From positions 744,001 to 808,000 of the forward strand of contig LNEM01000030.1 of assembly GCA_001464955.1 (NCBI GenBank): a stretch of DNA of 64,000 nt, given 5' to 3'. Below the pieces are notes generated by a model, which did not search any database, had not been told where the DNA came from, and saw only the letters and a list, made by a program, of their open reading frames with translations. The translations under genes and the position numbers were made by a program. This document shows, in pieces, positions 51,984 to 62,728 of the stretch (position 1 is the stretch's first letter; the number at the start of each line of letters is the position of its first letter). Origin of the DNA: Rhizobiales bacterium Ga0077537. Lineage in GTDB: Bacteria > Pseudomonadota > Alphaproteobacteria > Rhizobiales > Hyphomicrobiaceae.

Positions 51984-53816
51984 ATGACCGACAAGAAGGA
52001 TGGCCAGGGCCCGAAGGATGGCTCGCCGAAGGCTGGTGATCGCGGCTCGGCCGACGCGTCCGGCGCTCAGTCGAAACGACCGTTCGCCACCATCGATCTG
52101 AAAGCCGTCGAGGTGCCCGGAAGCGCGGCCCGGTCCGGCCCGGTACCGCCGAAGCCGGCCGAGCCGAAGCCGAAGGCCACTGGCTCCGGACCTCAGGCCG
52201 AAACGGCAGCCAAGGTCGCTGCCGCTGCCACGCCCGCGTCGGGAAGCGTGCCGCCGGCAGGTGCCAAGTCGCCGACCGCTGAAACGTCGCGCAAGCCTGA
52301 GACGATGTCCGCCGCACCGCCACCGACCTCGTCTCCGCCGCCGCCTCAACGCGCCTCGGGCGGCTTCGGCCGGCTCGTGACGCACACGCTGGCGGGCGTC
52401 GTCGGCGGCGCGCTGGCGCTGGTCGCCGCCCCCCATCTCCAGCCGCAACTGACGCCGCTGCTCAAATCCGTCGGCATGGCGCCGCCGCCGGCTGCCCTTC
52501 CGCCCGAGTTGGTCGATCGCTTGGCTCGACTGGAGGCAGCCGCCAATCGACCGGCCGCCGGCCCGTCGCCTGATCAGGCGCGCCTTCAGGCCGCCGCCGA
52601 CGCCAACCGCACCCGGATCGAGGAGCTGACCCGGTCGCTGGCCGCCCTCCGTGCGACACACGACGCCACGGCGAAGGCGGCCGGCGAATTGCAGGCCCGC
52701 ATCACGCGTGAGCCGCCGATCGCCGACGCCGCCGATCGCCTGGTCGCGCTCGAACGCCAGTTGGCCGAGATCGCTGCTGCAGCGACCGCCGAGCCCGATC
52801 GGGCGGGCCGCATTCCGCAACTCGCCCAGTTGACCGGCCGCATCGCCGATCTCGAGGCGGCCCTGACGACGCGCACGGGCGAGGTCCGCAAGGACATGAC
52901 CCGCGAGTTCGAGCAGCGCCTCGTGCCCGCGACCGAAGCGAGCGAGGCGGCCCGCGCGGCCACCCAGCGTCTCGATCGCGACCTTGCCGGCCTGAAGTCC
53001 GAGAACAACCGTGTCGCCACCGGCCTCGATCAGCTGCGCACCTCCACCGAGCGGCTCGAGATCGGCCTCAAGTCCACTCAGGACGAGACGTCGAAGCTCA
53101 CCGCCTCGCTCGATACGGTTCGCCGCGAGATGGAGACCCGTCTCGGCGCCACTGCCAAACCCGCCGACGTCGCTGCAGCCGTCGCGCCCGTGGCGAGCCA
53201 GCTCGCGGCCCTCGAAAAGAACGTCACCACGGTTGTCCGCAGCGAAACCGAGCGGAACGCCACGGCCGAGCGCATCGTTCTGGCGCTCGAACTAGGCAAC
53301 CTGAAGCGCGCCATGGATCGCGGCGCGCCATTCGTCCGCGAACTGGCCGAGGTGCGCAAGGTCGCAGGTACCCGCTTCGATCTGGCGCCGCTCGCGAAGT
53401 ACGCCGATGCCGGGCTCCCCACCCTGCCCGAGCTGACGCTGTCGTTCCGTCCGGTCGCCAACGCCATTCTCGACGCCGAGTCGCAGAAGGGTGACGGCAC
53501 CGTTGTGGATCGGCTGCTGTCCGGCGCCAAGTCGTTCGTCCGCGTCCGCAAGACCACGGCCGCCCCCGACGACACCAGCCCCGAGGCGGTCGTCGCGCGG
53601 ATCGAGGCCGCCCTGAAGAGCGGCCGTCTCGCCGATGTGGCGACAGAGGCCAAGGCCGTCGCTGCCATGCCGCCTGCCGCGGCCGATTGGTTCTCCAAGG
53701 TCGCCGCCCGCAACACCGTCGAGACGGCTTTGAAATCCATCGACGAGGCTTTGAAAGCGTCCTTGGGCGCAGGCGGCGCACCACCGCCCGCCGCCCAGAA
53801 GAAGGGGCAGCCATGA
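51984..53816 (+). CDS. Mic60/mitofilin-like inner-membrane protein
   Basis: A 610-residue protein with a disordered Ala/Pro/Lys-rich N terminus (1-127), one weakly hydrophobic membrane segment (about 131-150), a long coiled coil (about 170-470) and a C-terminal helical domain (about 470-605) with A-L-E-L-G-N-L-K-R-A-M. This architecture and place match the alphaproteobacterial Mic60 homologues, which shape inner-membrane folds such as intracytoplasmic membranes, and are known from other genomes to sit between hemD and the HemY gene. The family call rests on layout and context, since sequence conservation is low. Its stop overlaps the HemY start (ATGA). Start at 51984. Confidence 0.85.
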   Translation: MTDKKDGQGPKDGSPKAGDRGSADASGAQSKRPFATIDLKAVEVPGSAARSGPVPPKPAEPKPKATGSGPQAETAAKVAAAATPASGSVPPAGAKSPTAETSRKPETMSAAPPPTSSPPPPQRASGGFGRLVTHTLAGVVGGALALVAAPHLQPQLTPLLKSVGMAPPPAALPPELVDRLARLEAAANRPAAGPSPDQARLQAAADANRTRIEELTRSLAALRATHDATAKAAGELQARITREPPIADAADRLVALERQLAEIAAAATAEPDRAGRIPQLAQLTGRIADLEAALTTRTGEVRKDMTREFEQRLVPATEASEAARAATQRLDRDLAGLKSENNRVATGLDQLRTSTERLEIGLKSTQDETSKLTASLDTVRREMETRLGATAKPADVAAAVAPVASQLAALEKNVTTVVRSETERNATAERIVLALELGNLKRAMDRGAPFVRELAEVRKVAGTRFDLAPLAKYADAGLPTLPELTLSFRPVANAILDAESQKGDGTVVDRLLSGAKSFVRVRKTTAAPDDTSPEAVVARIEAALKSGRLADVATEAKAVAAMPPAAADWFSKVAARNTVETALKSIDEALKASLGAGGAPPPAAQKKGQP

Positions 53817-55522
53817 TCCGCGTCGTCCTGTATCTCATCGCCGTTGCGGCGCTCGCGACGGGGCTGTCGTGGCTGGCCGACCGTCCGGGCAGTCTTGTCC
53901 TCAACTGGGAAGGCTACGAGGTCGAGACCAGCGTCTTCCGCGCAGTGGTCATTCTGGCTCTCGTGCTGGCGCTCGCGATCTTCCTCTGGACGCTGTCGCG
54001 CCAGATCTGGACGAGCCCCGCCATGCTCGGCCGCTATTTCTCGAAGCGCCGCCAGGAACGTGGCCTCGACGCCATCTCGAGCGGCATGATCGCGATCGGC
54101 GCCGGCGATCGCTCGCTCGCGACCCGCTACGCCGTGCAGGCCCGCAAGGCGTTGCCCAACGAACCGTTGACGCATCTCTTGCGCGCCCAGGCCGCCCAGC
54201 TCTCCGGCGATCGCAGCACGTCGCGCCGCATTTTCGAGGCAATGCTGGCTCAGCCGGATACCGAGCAGCTCGGTTTGCGCGGCCTGTTCCTCGAAGCCGA
54301 GCGCGAGGGCGAGATGGAGGCCGCGCGCCAGTTCGCGGAGCGCGCGCAGCGGCTCAATCCCCGCCTCGGCTGGCCGATCGATGCGCTTTTCGATCTGCAA
54401 TGCAAGGAGGGCGACTGGATCGGCGCTCTCGAAACCCTGGCGGCGGCGAAGAAGTACGGCCACGTCGACAAGTCGGTCGCGGATCGGCGCCGCGCCGTTC
54501 TGCTGACCGCCCGCGCCCAGGAGATCGAGGACACCAACACGGTCAAGGCTCTGGAATTGGCGACCGAGGCTCACAATCTGGCCCCCGAACTCATTCCGGC
54601 CGCCACCATCGCTGCCCGCCAGCTCGCGTCGCGTGGCGCGACGCCGAAAGCCGCCAAGGTGATCGAGAAGACCTGGAAGGTCGCGCCGCATCCGGATCTG
54701 GCGCTCGTTTATGCCTTCGCCCGCCCCGGCGACAGCCCGCGCGACCGCCTCGAGCGCATCAAGCGTCTCGTGCGCCTCGCGCCTCATTCCTCCGAAGGCC
54801 CGATCGCACTGGCGACGGCGGCCGTCGAGGCGCGGGATTGGCCGGAGGCTCGCCATGCGCTGGCGCCGCTCCTCGAGACCGAGCCGACGCAGCGCGTGTG
54901 CACCCTGATGGCCCGCATCGAGGGGGGCGAGCACGATGACGCCGGCCGCGTCAGGGAGTGGCTGGCGCGTGGTGCGACGGCCTCCCGCGACCCGGCGTGG
55001 ACCGCCGGCAACATCGTCTCGGATCGCTGGGCTCCGGTGTCGCCGGCCACGGGTGCGCTCGATGTGTTCGAGTGGAAGGTGCCGCCCGAGACTGGAGGCG
55101 AGAACGAGGCCGCGCTCGCCCTGAAGAAGATCGACGAACTCGTCATGCTCGGCACCGGTGTCTCCGCCACGTCGGCCGATGCGCCGCGTGCGAAGTCTGG
55201 CGATCGGCAGGGACGCCCCTTGACGTCGGCCAATGTCGAGGACGTTCTTGTCCCTGAGCGGCCCCAGTTCGGTTCGGGCCTCCGCGAACGCGAGCTGCCG
55301 TCCGACCGCCCTGTGACCGTCGAGGCCGTGCCGGTGGCGGATCCGCCGTCGGCCTCGGGGCCACCGATCGCGCCTGTGGCTGCACCGGCCCGTGAGCCGA
55401 AACCGCGCGAGGCGATCCAGTCTGGTGTCAATGGAGCCACGCGGGCCGCTGCCACGGATCTCGCGCCCGGCAGCAGGGAGCCGGCGACGGCGATGGCATC
55501 TGAAAGCACCTCCAAGACGTGA
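53813..55522 (+). CDS. HemY-like TPR membrane protein
   Basis: A 569-residue inner-membrane protein of the HemY N-terminal/TPR family (not protoporphyrinogen oxidase despite the name). Two membrane helices open it (about 1-22 and 38-60), with W-E-G-Y-E-V-E-T between them, which fits the HemY N-terminal domain. TPR-like helices cover about 85-400 and a disordered Pro/Ala-rich tail runs from about 455. Its role in heme synthesis is unproven; constant linkage to hemC/hemD and Mic60 is the main clue. Translation is coupled to the Mic60-like gene by ATGA. Confidence 0.9.
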   Translation: MIRVVLYLIAVAALATGLSWLADRPGSLVLNWEGYEVETSVFRAVVILALVLALAIFLWTLSRQIWTSPAMLGRYFSKRRQERGLDAISSGMIAIGAGDRSLATRYAVQARKALPNEPLTHLLRAQAAQLSGDRSTSRRIFEAMLAQPDTEQLGLRGLFLEAEREGEMEAARQFAERAQRLNPRLGWPIDALFDLQCKEGDWIGALETLAAAKKYGHVDKSVADRRRAVLLTARAQEIEDTNTVKALELATEAHNLAPELIPAATIAARQLASRGATPKAAKVIEKTWKVAPHPDLALVYAFARPGDSPRDRLERIKRLVRLAPHSSEGPIALATAAVEARDWPEARHALAPLLETEPTQRVCTLMARIEGGEHDDAGRVREWLARGATASRDPAWTAGNIVSDRWAPVSPATGALDVFEWKVPPETGGENEAALALKKIDELVMLGTGVSATSADAPRAKSGDRQGRPLTSANVEDVLVPERPQFGSGLRERELPSDRPVTVEAVPVADPPSASGPPIAPVAAPAREPKPREAIQSGVNGATRAAATDLAPGSREPATAMASESTSKT

Positions 55523-55541
55523 ACCGGACGAGGGGGAACGC

Positions 55542-56051
55542 ATGACGACCGCAATACCCGCACAGCCCGACATGGCCATGCTCGAGCGTCGCCGCATCGA
55601 GGCGAAACTGCTCGCCCATGTCTACGCCGTCGTATCCGAGCGCCACGGCAAGGCTGCGGCGGAGGCGGTCATCGGTGAAAGCGTACGCCGGTCAGCCATC
55701 GAACAGGGCCAGGAGATGGCGGCGGCCCTGTCCGGTGAAACGTCGCTCGAGAGCTTTATCGCAGCCCAGGAACTTTGGACGCGGGGCGGCGCGCTCCAGG
55801 TGGCCGTCGACGAGGCGAGCGAAAGCCGGTTCGCATTCCGCGTCACGCGCTGTGAATATGCCCGCATGTACCGAGAGATGGGGCTCGGCCATATCGGCCA
55901 CCTGCTGTCGTGCCAGCGTGACGGCACCTTCTGCGAGGGCTACGACCCGAAATTGAAACTCGCGCGCACGCAGACCATCATGCAAGGTGCCGATCACTGC
56001 GATTTCGAATACACCTACGTCACCGATACGGCAGGCGATCGCCCCGCGTGA
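55542..56051 (+). CDS. L-2-amino-thiazoline-4-carboxylic acid hydrolase family protein
   Basis: A 169-residue protein matching the ATC hydrolase family, named after a Pseudomonas enzyme for L-cysteine production from thiazoline. Family features are the C-terminal F-R-V-T-R-C-E-Y-A-R-M-Y-R-E-M-G-L and L-L-S-C-Q-R-D, and the later C-D-F-E-Y motif. Many members have no shown activity on the thiazoline. The ATG at 55542 follows an AGGGGGAACG site. It lies 19 bp after HemY and may share the heme operon transcript. Confidence 0.88.
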   Translation: MTTAIPAQPDMAMLERRRIEAKLLAHVYAVVSERHGKAAAEAVIGESVRRSAIEQGQEMAAALSGETSLESFIAAQELWTRGGALQVAVDEASESRFAFRVTRCEYARMYREMGLGHIGHLLSCQRDGTFCEGYDPKLKLARTQTIMQGADHCDFEYTYVTDTAGDRPA

Positions 56052-56065
56052 CGCCCGCCGCCCGT

Positions 56066-56572
56066 TCAGACTGAGAATGCCGGCACTGTCCGCATCGGCC
56101 AAGGCTCGTTCGCCGTGTCGCAAGCCACGGTCTCGATGTCCGGTAGCGACTGGATGAGGCCAGTCTCGCGATGCCGGTTGAGATTGCGTCGATAGATGAC
56201 GCCGGGTTTGCCCCAGAGCCGCCACGTGACCCGCCCCGTGGAGCTTTGCGAGACCCAGTCGCCCCGGGTGTCGAGCAGTTGCAACGTCCACTGCCTCGGC
56301 CGCCCTGCGATGGTGTCGATTGCAAGCCGCGCTTCCCCCGAAAGTGCGGCCAGCAGGATGTCACGCCCTGCTGCGAGCGACTCGAGTTCCTCGACCCAGC
56401 CGTCGAGCGCGACCCAGCATCCTCCCTCGACGACGCGCAACGCGGCATCGAATCCACTGTACCCTGATGCCGGAATGGTCAGGCCGTGATCCGTTCGCCG
56501 GACCTCTACTCGATAGCTTTGCCTGACGTCTTGCTCGAGAGCATCGAGAAACCTCTGTGCACCTTTCGGCAT
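56066..56572 (-). CDS. Hypothetical protein
   Basis: A 168-residue protein I do not recognise. It has no signal peptide or membrane helix. The sequence is mixed alpha/beta with several tryptophans (W-V-A-L-D-G-W-V-E-E-L, R-Q-W-T-L-Q-L-L, T-W-R-L-W-G-K-P-G-V) and one cysteine pair separated by about 100 residues. The ATG at 56572 starts a region with normal protein composition; 42 codons further upstream are less protein-like. It converges with the ATC hydrolase gene (14 bp). Coding potential is supported by its length and the absence of a better frame. Confidence 0.6.
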   Translation of the reverse strand: MPKGAQRFLDALEQDVRQSYRVEVRRTDHGLTIPASGYSGFDAALRVVEGGCWVALDGWVEELESLAAGRDILLAALSGEARLAIDTIAGRPRQWTLQLLDTRGDWVSQSSTGRVTWRLWGKPGVIYRRNLNRHRETGLIQSLPDIETVACDTANEPWPMRTVPAFSV

Positions 56573-56766
56573 GAGCCCTGCCCGTCCTGCTGTATCGCCC
56601 CCCGGTGCCCGCGTTCGACCGCAGGTTGTCTGTCGTGAAAGTGTCACCCGTGATTCGATCATGGTCAATACCGTGACCATGTCGGTATCGGGATACATCC
56701 ACCACTAAATGGACAAACGTCCGACCTGGGGAAGTATTCCCACGGCTGACGGCAAAAAAGTGTCGC

Positions 56767-56805
56767 AAAAAAACGGCGTCGCGGATCGGTGACGATCCAC
56801 GACGC
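56767..56805 (-). terminator. Intrinsic terminator of clpB
   Basis: On the minus strand, just past the clpB stop, GCGTCG-T-GGATCG pairs with CGATCC-G-CGACGC across a TCAC loop (one mismatch), and is followed at once by seven T residues (A run at 56767-56773 on the plus strand). This is a textbook rho-independent terminator, about 30 bp after the stop at 56835. Confidence 0.88.
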
Positions 56806-56834
56806 TGCTCCTCTCGGGTCTTGTGTCAGTATCC

Positions 56835-59435
<2,601 letters not shown>

Positions 59436-59634
59436 CCGGTCCTCCACCCGCCCGCGATAGCCCCGAAGCGACTATCCTGGCTGTGCCATCCTGACTGTGA
59501 TTGCCTTGTCCTTGCGCCAACGACTGCCCTGTCGGGCAACGCATGTACGCCCCCGGACCCCCTCGAAAGGCGGGCCCACAAGTTAAGTAGGAACGATCAC
59601 GGCCGAGTGAAGGGGGCTACGAGAACTCCGGAGC

Positions 59635-59652
59635 TGCCGCGACGTCGCGGCA
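59635..59652. repeat. 18-bp perfect palindrome downstream of the SH3/LprI-like gene
   Basis: TGCCGCGACGTCGCGGCA equals its own reverse complement and can form a seven-pair hairpin with an ACGT loop. It lies 15 bp past the stop of the SH3/LprI-like gene and about 200 bp upstream of clpB, both minus strand. It could end that transcript or bind a regulator of clpB; no T run follows. Confidence 0.4.
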
Positions 59653-59667
59653 CCATCGACGCGCCGG

Positions 59668-60507
59668 TCAGTTGCCGAAGTAACTCTCGAGGAACTGGAT
59701 CTGCTCGTTGTAGCGGCGCTCGATGCAGCCGCCATCGTTGCCGCAGGCATTGCGGCGGCCGATCCAGCGGCGATGCTCGTGATCGATCTCGGCACGCTTG
59801 CTGCGGCTGTCGAACGTGGCCCGTTCATAGGCCGTATTCAGCACGCCATCGAGGCGTCCGAGATTGGGGTTGCCGCAGATGGCGTGCTCGGCCGGGAGGC
59901 TGGCCGTCGGGCACCATCCGGGCGTATCGCCGCCGGCCGCCGCCACGGGCGGTTGGGCGGTAGGCGGCGTCGCGACGGCGCTCCCCTTGCACACTTCGTA
60001 GACACCGGGCATCGCCACATCGGCACACAGGATGCCGCCCCACTTGAAGCCAGTGACGCCATCGACACGGATCTCGAACCATGGATAGTTGTCCCGGTTC
60101 ACGCCGGTATTGCGCAGGATTGTGATGCGCTGACCTTCGCTGAGCGACTGGACGCGGCGGCTCTCCTGCGAGGGACCACTGCGCAGGATCCCGCCGAGCG
60201 AGCGCCCCGACACCGGGTTGCCACTTCCCTCACGGCCGGGCGGGGCTTCGATGCAATCGTCGGTCTCCGGCTTCTGGATGGTGCCGGGCGGGCAGCCCGT
60301 CAGGATGCCGCCCTCCTCGCCGGGCGCAGGCCGTTGCGGGCGCGGCGAGGCCTGGGCGAGGCGTTCGCGCACGGGCGTCTCGGCGCGCAGCGCGCTGCTG
60401 TCCGCCGGCCCGGCCGCAACGGTCGGAGTGGCGAGCACCGCCAGCATGGGGGCAATCGTGCTGGCACCTGGCTTGATCCGCGCCACGAGCGTGCTCATCA
60501 TGTTCAT
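59668..60507 (-). CDS. Secreted protein with SH3-like and LprI-like (DUF1311) domains
   Basis: A 279-residue exported protein. A signal peptide (about 1-31) is followed by a proline-rich linker with C-P-P-G-T-I-Q-K-P-E-T-D-D-C, a bacterial SH3-like domain (about 118-170, with G-Q-R-I-T-I-L-R and W-F-E-I-R-V-D-G-V-T-G), and a C-terminal cysteine-rich LprI/DUF1311-like region (about 205-279, with P-A-E-H-A-I-C-G-N-P-x-L and L-D-G-x-L-N-x-A-Y). LprI proteins in some bacteria inhibit lysozyme, so a role at the cell wall is possible but not shown. It is divergent from the MOSC gene. Confidence 0.82.
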   Translation of the reverse strand: MNMMSTLVARIKPGASTIAPMLAVLATPTVAAGPADSSALRAETPVRERLAQASPRPQRPAPGEEGGILTGCPPGTIQKPETDDCIEAPPGREGSGNPVSGRSLGGILRSGPSQESRRVQSLSEGQRITILRNTGVNRDNYPWFEIRVDGVTGFKWGGILCADVAMPGVYEVCKGSAVATPPTAQPPVAAAGGDTPGWCPTASLPAEHAICGNPNLGRLDGVLNTAYERATFDSRSKRAEIDHEHRRWIGRRNACGNDGGCIERRYNEQIQFLESYFGN

Positions 60508-60654
60508 CTATCCCCGATCGCCCCACTGACGCGGAGACAGGTATCATACAACGTCTCCATCTGCGCGCCGTATCACCCCGGCGCGACGCGCTTGCAGCCA
60601 ACCTCCGCGACCATCATGATGCAGCGCAGCGAACGCCGTACAGCGAGGCGCGTC

Positions 60655-61419
60655 ATGACCACGACCCCGACCATCACCGCGCTCTACCGCTATCCTGTGA
60701 AGGGCCTCTCGCCCGAGCCCCTGACGGCGGTGACGCTCGAGCCGGGTGGCGTCTTTCCGTTCGATCGCGCCTACGCCATCGAGAACGGCCCCGGCCGTTT
60801 CGATCCGGCAGCCCCGCGCCATCTCCCGAAGATCCATTTCCTGATGCTGATGCGCGACGAGCGCCTGGCGACGCTGTCCACCGGCTTCGACGATGAAACG
60901 ACCACCTTGACCGTCAACCGCGACGGCCGGCAGGTCGCCCGGGGCAATCTCGAGACCCCGATCGGCCGGCAGCTCGTCGAGCAGTTCTTTGCCGCCTACA
61001 TGAAGGGCTCGTTGCGTGGCGCGCCGAAGGTCGTCCGGTCCGAGGGCCACAGCTTCTCCGACATGCCGGCCCGCTGCGTCCATATCGTCAATCTCGCCTC
61101 CGTCCGCGACCTCGAGCGTATCGCCGGCCGCCGCATCGATCCGCTCCGCTTCCGACCGAACGTCATGCTGGATGGCCTCCCGGCCTGGGAGGAGTTCCGC
61201 TGGCTCGACAAGGCGCTCGCCGTCGGCGACACGCGCCTGTCGGTCTTCCATCGGACGAAACGCTGCGACGCGACCAACGTCGATCCGGCGAACGGCGCGC
61301 GCGACATGGCGATCCCCGCCATCCTGCAGCGTGCCTTCGGCCACAGCGACTTCGGCGTCTACGCCAAGGTTGCGCAGGGCGGCCAGCTCGCGGTCGGCGA
61401 TGCGCTGACCATCGCCTGA
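60655..61419 (+). CDS. MOSC domain-containing protein
   Basis: A 254-residue protein with the N-terminal MOSC beta-barrel domain (Y-P-V-K-G-L-S-P-E-P-L near residue 12) and a C-terminal MOSC domain. The latter carries the conserved cysteine in R-T-K-R-C-D-A-T-N-V-D-P, the residue that binds the molybdenum cofactor's sulfur in MOSC enzymes. Related proteins act in molybdenum-cofactor sulfuration or N-hydroxylated-compound reduction; which role is open. The ATG at 60655 is well placed; a long in-frame extension upstream crosses the divergent gene and is rejected. Confidence 0.92.
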   Translation: MTTTPTITALYRYPVKGLSPEPLTAVTLEPGGVFPFDRAYAIENGPGRFDPAAPRHLPKIHFLMLMRDERLATLSTGFDDETTTLTVNRDGRQVARGNLETPIGRQLVEQFFAAYMKGSLRGAPKVVRSEGHSFSDMPARCVHIVNLASVRDLERIAGRRIDPLRFRPNVMLDGLPAWEEFRWLDKALAVGDTRLSVFHRTKRCDATNVDPANGARDMAIPAILQRAFGHSDFGVYAKVAQGGQLAVGDALTIA

Positions 61420-61504
61420 CGACACCTGACCTGCCCCGATTGCGCCCGGACGCCGGAACCGCCAGACTTGCCTGAAAACGTGATGTCTTCAGGGAGTGAA
61501 CACC

Positions 61505-62644
61505 ATGCGGTCTGCCCTTTGCGAGCGCTTCGGCATCGAGTTTCCGCTCTTCGCCTTCACCCACTGCCGCGACGTCGTGGCCGAGGTGACCAACGCCGGC
61601 GGCTTCGGGGTCCTCGGCGCTGTAGCCCTCACGCCCGAGGCGCTGGAGGTCGAGCTCGACTGGATCGACAAGCGCGTCGGTGGCAAGCCCTACGGCGTCG
61701 ACCTCCTGATCCCGAACAAGATGGAGGACAAGACCGGCGACCTGACCGCCGCCGATCTGGCGGCCCGCGTCCCGCCCGGCCATCGCCGCCACATCGAGCA
61801 GCTTCTCGCCAGCCACGGCGTCGACACGTCCGATCTGTGGACCGCGAAGTGGGCGCACGACTACACCGACAACATGCGCGAGGGCGGCGCCCAGAAACTC
61901 CTGGACGTCGCGTTCGCCCACCCCATCGCCATGTTCGTCAACGCGCTCGGCGTGCCGCCGAAGTCCGTCATGGAACGCTGCCGCGCCAAGGGCATCGCGG
62001 TCGGCGCGCTGACCGGCGCCCGCGAACATGCCCTGAAGCACGCGGCTGCCGGCGTGGATGTGCTCGTCGTCTCGGGCACCGAGGCGGGCGGTCACTGCGG
62101 CGAGGTCTCGACCATGGTGCTCGTGCCGGAGGTTCTCGACGCCATCCGCGACTATCCGGACATCCAGGTGCTCGCCGCGGGCGGCATTGCCACCGGCCGG
62201 CAGATGGCGGCCTGCATGGCGATGGGCGCGGCTGGTGTGTGGACCGGCTCGGTGTGGCTGACGACCGCCGAGGCCGAGACCATCCCGACCGTGAAGAAGA
62301 AGATGCTCGCCGCCACCTCGCGCGACACGGTGCGCTCGCGCAGTCGCACCGGCAAGCCGACGCGTCAGTTGAAGTCCGCCTGGACCGAGGCGTGGCACGG
62401 CGAAGGCTCGCCCGATCCCTTGCCGATGCCGTTGCAGGGGCTGATCAGCCGCCCCGCGCTCGCCAAGGTCGACAAGCTGGCCGAGGCCGGACACGAGGGC
62501 GCGAAGGAACTGGCCACCTACTACGTCGGCCAGGCCGTGGGCCTGATGAACGCGGAGATGCGCGCCCGCGACGTCGTCTACGAGTTCAAGCGCGATTTCG
62601 CCGAAGCCGTCGAGCGCCTCTCCGCGACCGTTGCTGACGACTGA
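61505..62644 (+). CDS. Nitronate monooxygenase family protein (FMN)
   Basis: A 379-residue FMN-dependent TIM-barrel enzyme of the nitronate monooxygenase/2-nitropropane dioxygenase family. Typical parts are the early A-G-G-F-G-V-L-G-A, the V-V-S-G-T-E-A-G-G-H-C-G segment with the conserved histidine, and V-L-A-A-G-G-I-A-T-G-R-Q. Members oxidise alkyl nitronates; some instead act on enoyl-CoA, so the substrate is uncertain. The ATG at 61505 is eight bases after AGGGAG; a GTG three codons earlier is possible. It converges on the BVMO gene with a terminator between. Confidence 0.93.
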   Translation: MRSALCERFGIEFPLFAFTHCRDVVAEVTNAGGFGVLGAVALTPEALEVELDWIDKRVGGKPYGVDLLIPNKMEDKTGDLTAADLAARVPPGHRRHIEQLLASHGVDTSDLWTAKWAHDYTDNMREGGAQKLLDVAFAHPIAMFVNALGVPPKSVMERCRAKGIAVGALTGAREHALKHAAAGVDVLVVSGTEAGGHCGEVSTMVLVPEVLDAIRDYPDIQVLAAGGIATGRQMAACMAMGAAGVWTGSVWLTTAEAETIPTVKKKMLAATSRDTVRSRSRTGKPTRQLKSAWTEAWHGEGSPDPLPMPLQGLISRPALAKVDKLAEAGHEGAKELATYYVGQAVGLMNAEMRARDVVYEFKRDFAEAVERLSATVADD

Positions 62645-62664
62645 AGCGATCCGGGAAACGACAA

Positions 62665-62689
62665 AGGCCCCGGATCGCCTCCGGGGCCT
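62665..62689. terminator. Bidirectional hairpin terminator between convergent genes
   Basis: AGGCCCCGGA at 62665-62674 and TCCGGGGCCT at 62680-62689 form a perfect ten-pair stem with a five-base loop. The site lies 20 bp past the nitronate monooxygenase stop and 40 bp past the BVMO stop, so it could serve both. On the minus strand it is followed by TTTG; on the plus strand by a poor T tract. Confidence 0.7.
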
Positions 62690-62728
62690 CATATCGTGTT
62701 CGATGTCCGCGATGCGAACCCGCGACGC

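Noticed and set aside
53078-55597. 839-codon antisense frame opposite the Mic60-like and HemY genes
   Set aside because: Same kind of shadow: Arg/Ser-rich, no domain, and covers two well-supported genes.
59436-59634. Heat-shock sigma-32 promoter upstream of clpB
   Set aside because: A CTTG is present on the minus strand near 59580, but no acceptable -10 follows at 17-18 bases, so I could not support a site.
59773-60654. N-terminal extension of the MOSC protein
   Set aside because: It would cross the divergent SH3/LprI-like gene; the MOSC N-terminal domain begins right at the ATG at 60655.
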